Shown in pieces: positions 15,761-15,992 of a stretch of DNA of 15,992 bases. The notes below the pieces were generated by a model. The model did not search any database. It saw only the letters and a program-made list of their open reading frames with translations, and was not told the DNA's origin. A program made the position numbers and the translations under genes. This DNA comes from Candidatus Zhuqueibacterota bacterium (lineage in GTDB: Bacteria; SM23-31; B21-G16): the NCBI GenBank assembly GCA_003644825.1, contig QNDJ01000006.1, positions 1 through 15,992 of the forward strand, given 5' to 3'. Numbering within the stretch: position 1 is the stretch's first letter; every line of letters begins with the position of its first letter.

Positions 15761-15992
15761 TTATTCTATAATTTTAGTAACTACGCCTGCACCTACGGTT
15801 TTACCGCCTTCTCTTACTGCAAACCTTAATCCCTCTTCCATAGCAATAGGGCTTATCAACTCAACCTCCAACTCAACATCATCTCCAGGCATTACCATCT
15901 CTACACCCTCCTTCAACTTCATCACTCCAGTAACATCAGTAGTCCTGAAATAAAACTGAGGCCTATATCCATTGAAAAACGGCGTATGCCTG
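15761..15992 (-). CDS. tuf: Elongation factor Tu, C-terminal end (5' part outside window)
   Basis: EF-Tu carries aminoacyl-tRNA to the ribosome as a GTP complex. The last 76 residues are visible: [20 protein letters not shown] begins domain 3, then [14 protein letters not shown], and the terminus [20 protein letters not shown] with a final Glu. This is the standard tRNA- and kirromycin-binding domain. The gene is cut by the window edge, not broken. Glu codons in this piece are mostly GAG (6 of 9) and Leu mostly TTG, unlike the GAA-rich rpsJ and rplC beside it. It probably leads the operon into rpsJ. Confidence 0.98.
   Translation of the reverse strand, partial: RHTPFFNGYRPQFYFRTTDVTGVMKLKEGVEMVMPGDDVELEVELISPIAMEEGLRFAVREGGKTVGAGVVTKIIE

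Noticed and set aside
1-15992. CRISPR arrays, insertion sequences, tRNA or rRNA genes
   Set aside because: No spaced direct repeats, transposase-like frames, terminal repeats, cloverleaf or rRNA motifs were seen; nearly every base belongs to a conserved gene.

Overview
The window is almost entirely one bacterial ribosomal-protein supercluster, transcribed from right to left (minus strand). It is the fused str-end/S10/spc/alpha region. In transcription order the genes are: the 3' end of tuf (EF-Tu), rpsJ, rplC, rplD, rplW, rplB, rpsS, rplV, rpsC, rplP, rpmC, rpsQ (S10 block); rplN, rplX, rplE, rpsN (zinc type), rpsH, rplF, rplR, rpsE, rpmD, rplO, secY (spc block); adk, map, infA, rpmJ (linker genes); and rpsM, rpsK, rpsD, rpoA, rplQ (alpha block). 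At the left edge lies the 5' part of a secreted glycoside-hydrolase-like (GHL10/DUF187) protein, the only gene unrelated to translation, transcription or secretion. It follows a rho-independent terminator that closes the ribosomal operon.

The sequence is AT-rich and the arginine codons are mostly AGA/AGG with frequent ATA. The order secY-adk-map-infA-rpmJ, the 61-residue four-cysteine S14, the four-cysteine S4 and the four-cysteine adenylate kinase lid exclude an enterobacterial type. They fit a low-GC bacterium, perhaps from one of the little-cultivated phyla. I cannot place it further from sequence alone, and a species name would be a guess.

No intergenic gap between tuf and rplQ exceeds 29 bp, several neighbours overlap, and I see no internal terminator. 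The simplest reading is one transcript of about 15 kb, with many genes translationally coupled. The products build both ribosomal subunits, initiate translation (IF-1), process nascent N-termini (MetAP), insert membrane proteins (SecY), balance adenylates (Adk) and supply the RNA polymerase alpha subunit.

No undescribed multi-gene system is visible. The points worth a second look are small. Six genes start at TTG, each behind a strong Shine-Dalgarno. The Adk P-loop has Val where Thr is usual. L17 has a long Lys/Glu tail. The rplQ 3' region has two stem-loops in tandem. The GHL10 gene has no visible ribosome binding site because its start abuts the terminator. The tuf end differs from its neighbours in codon choice.
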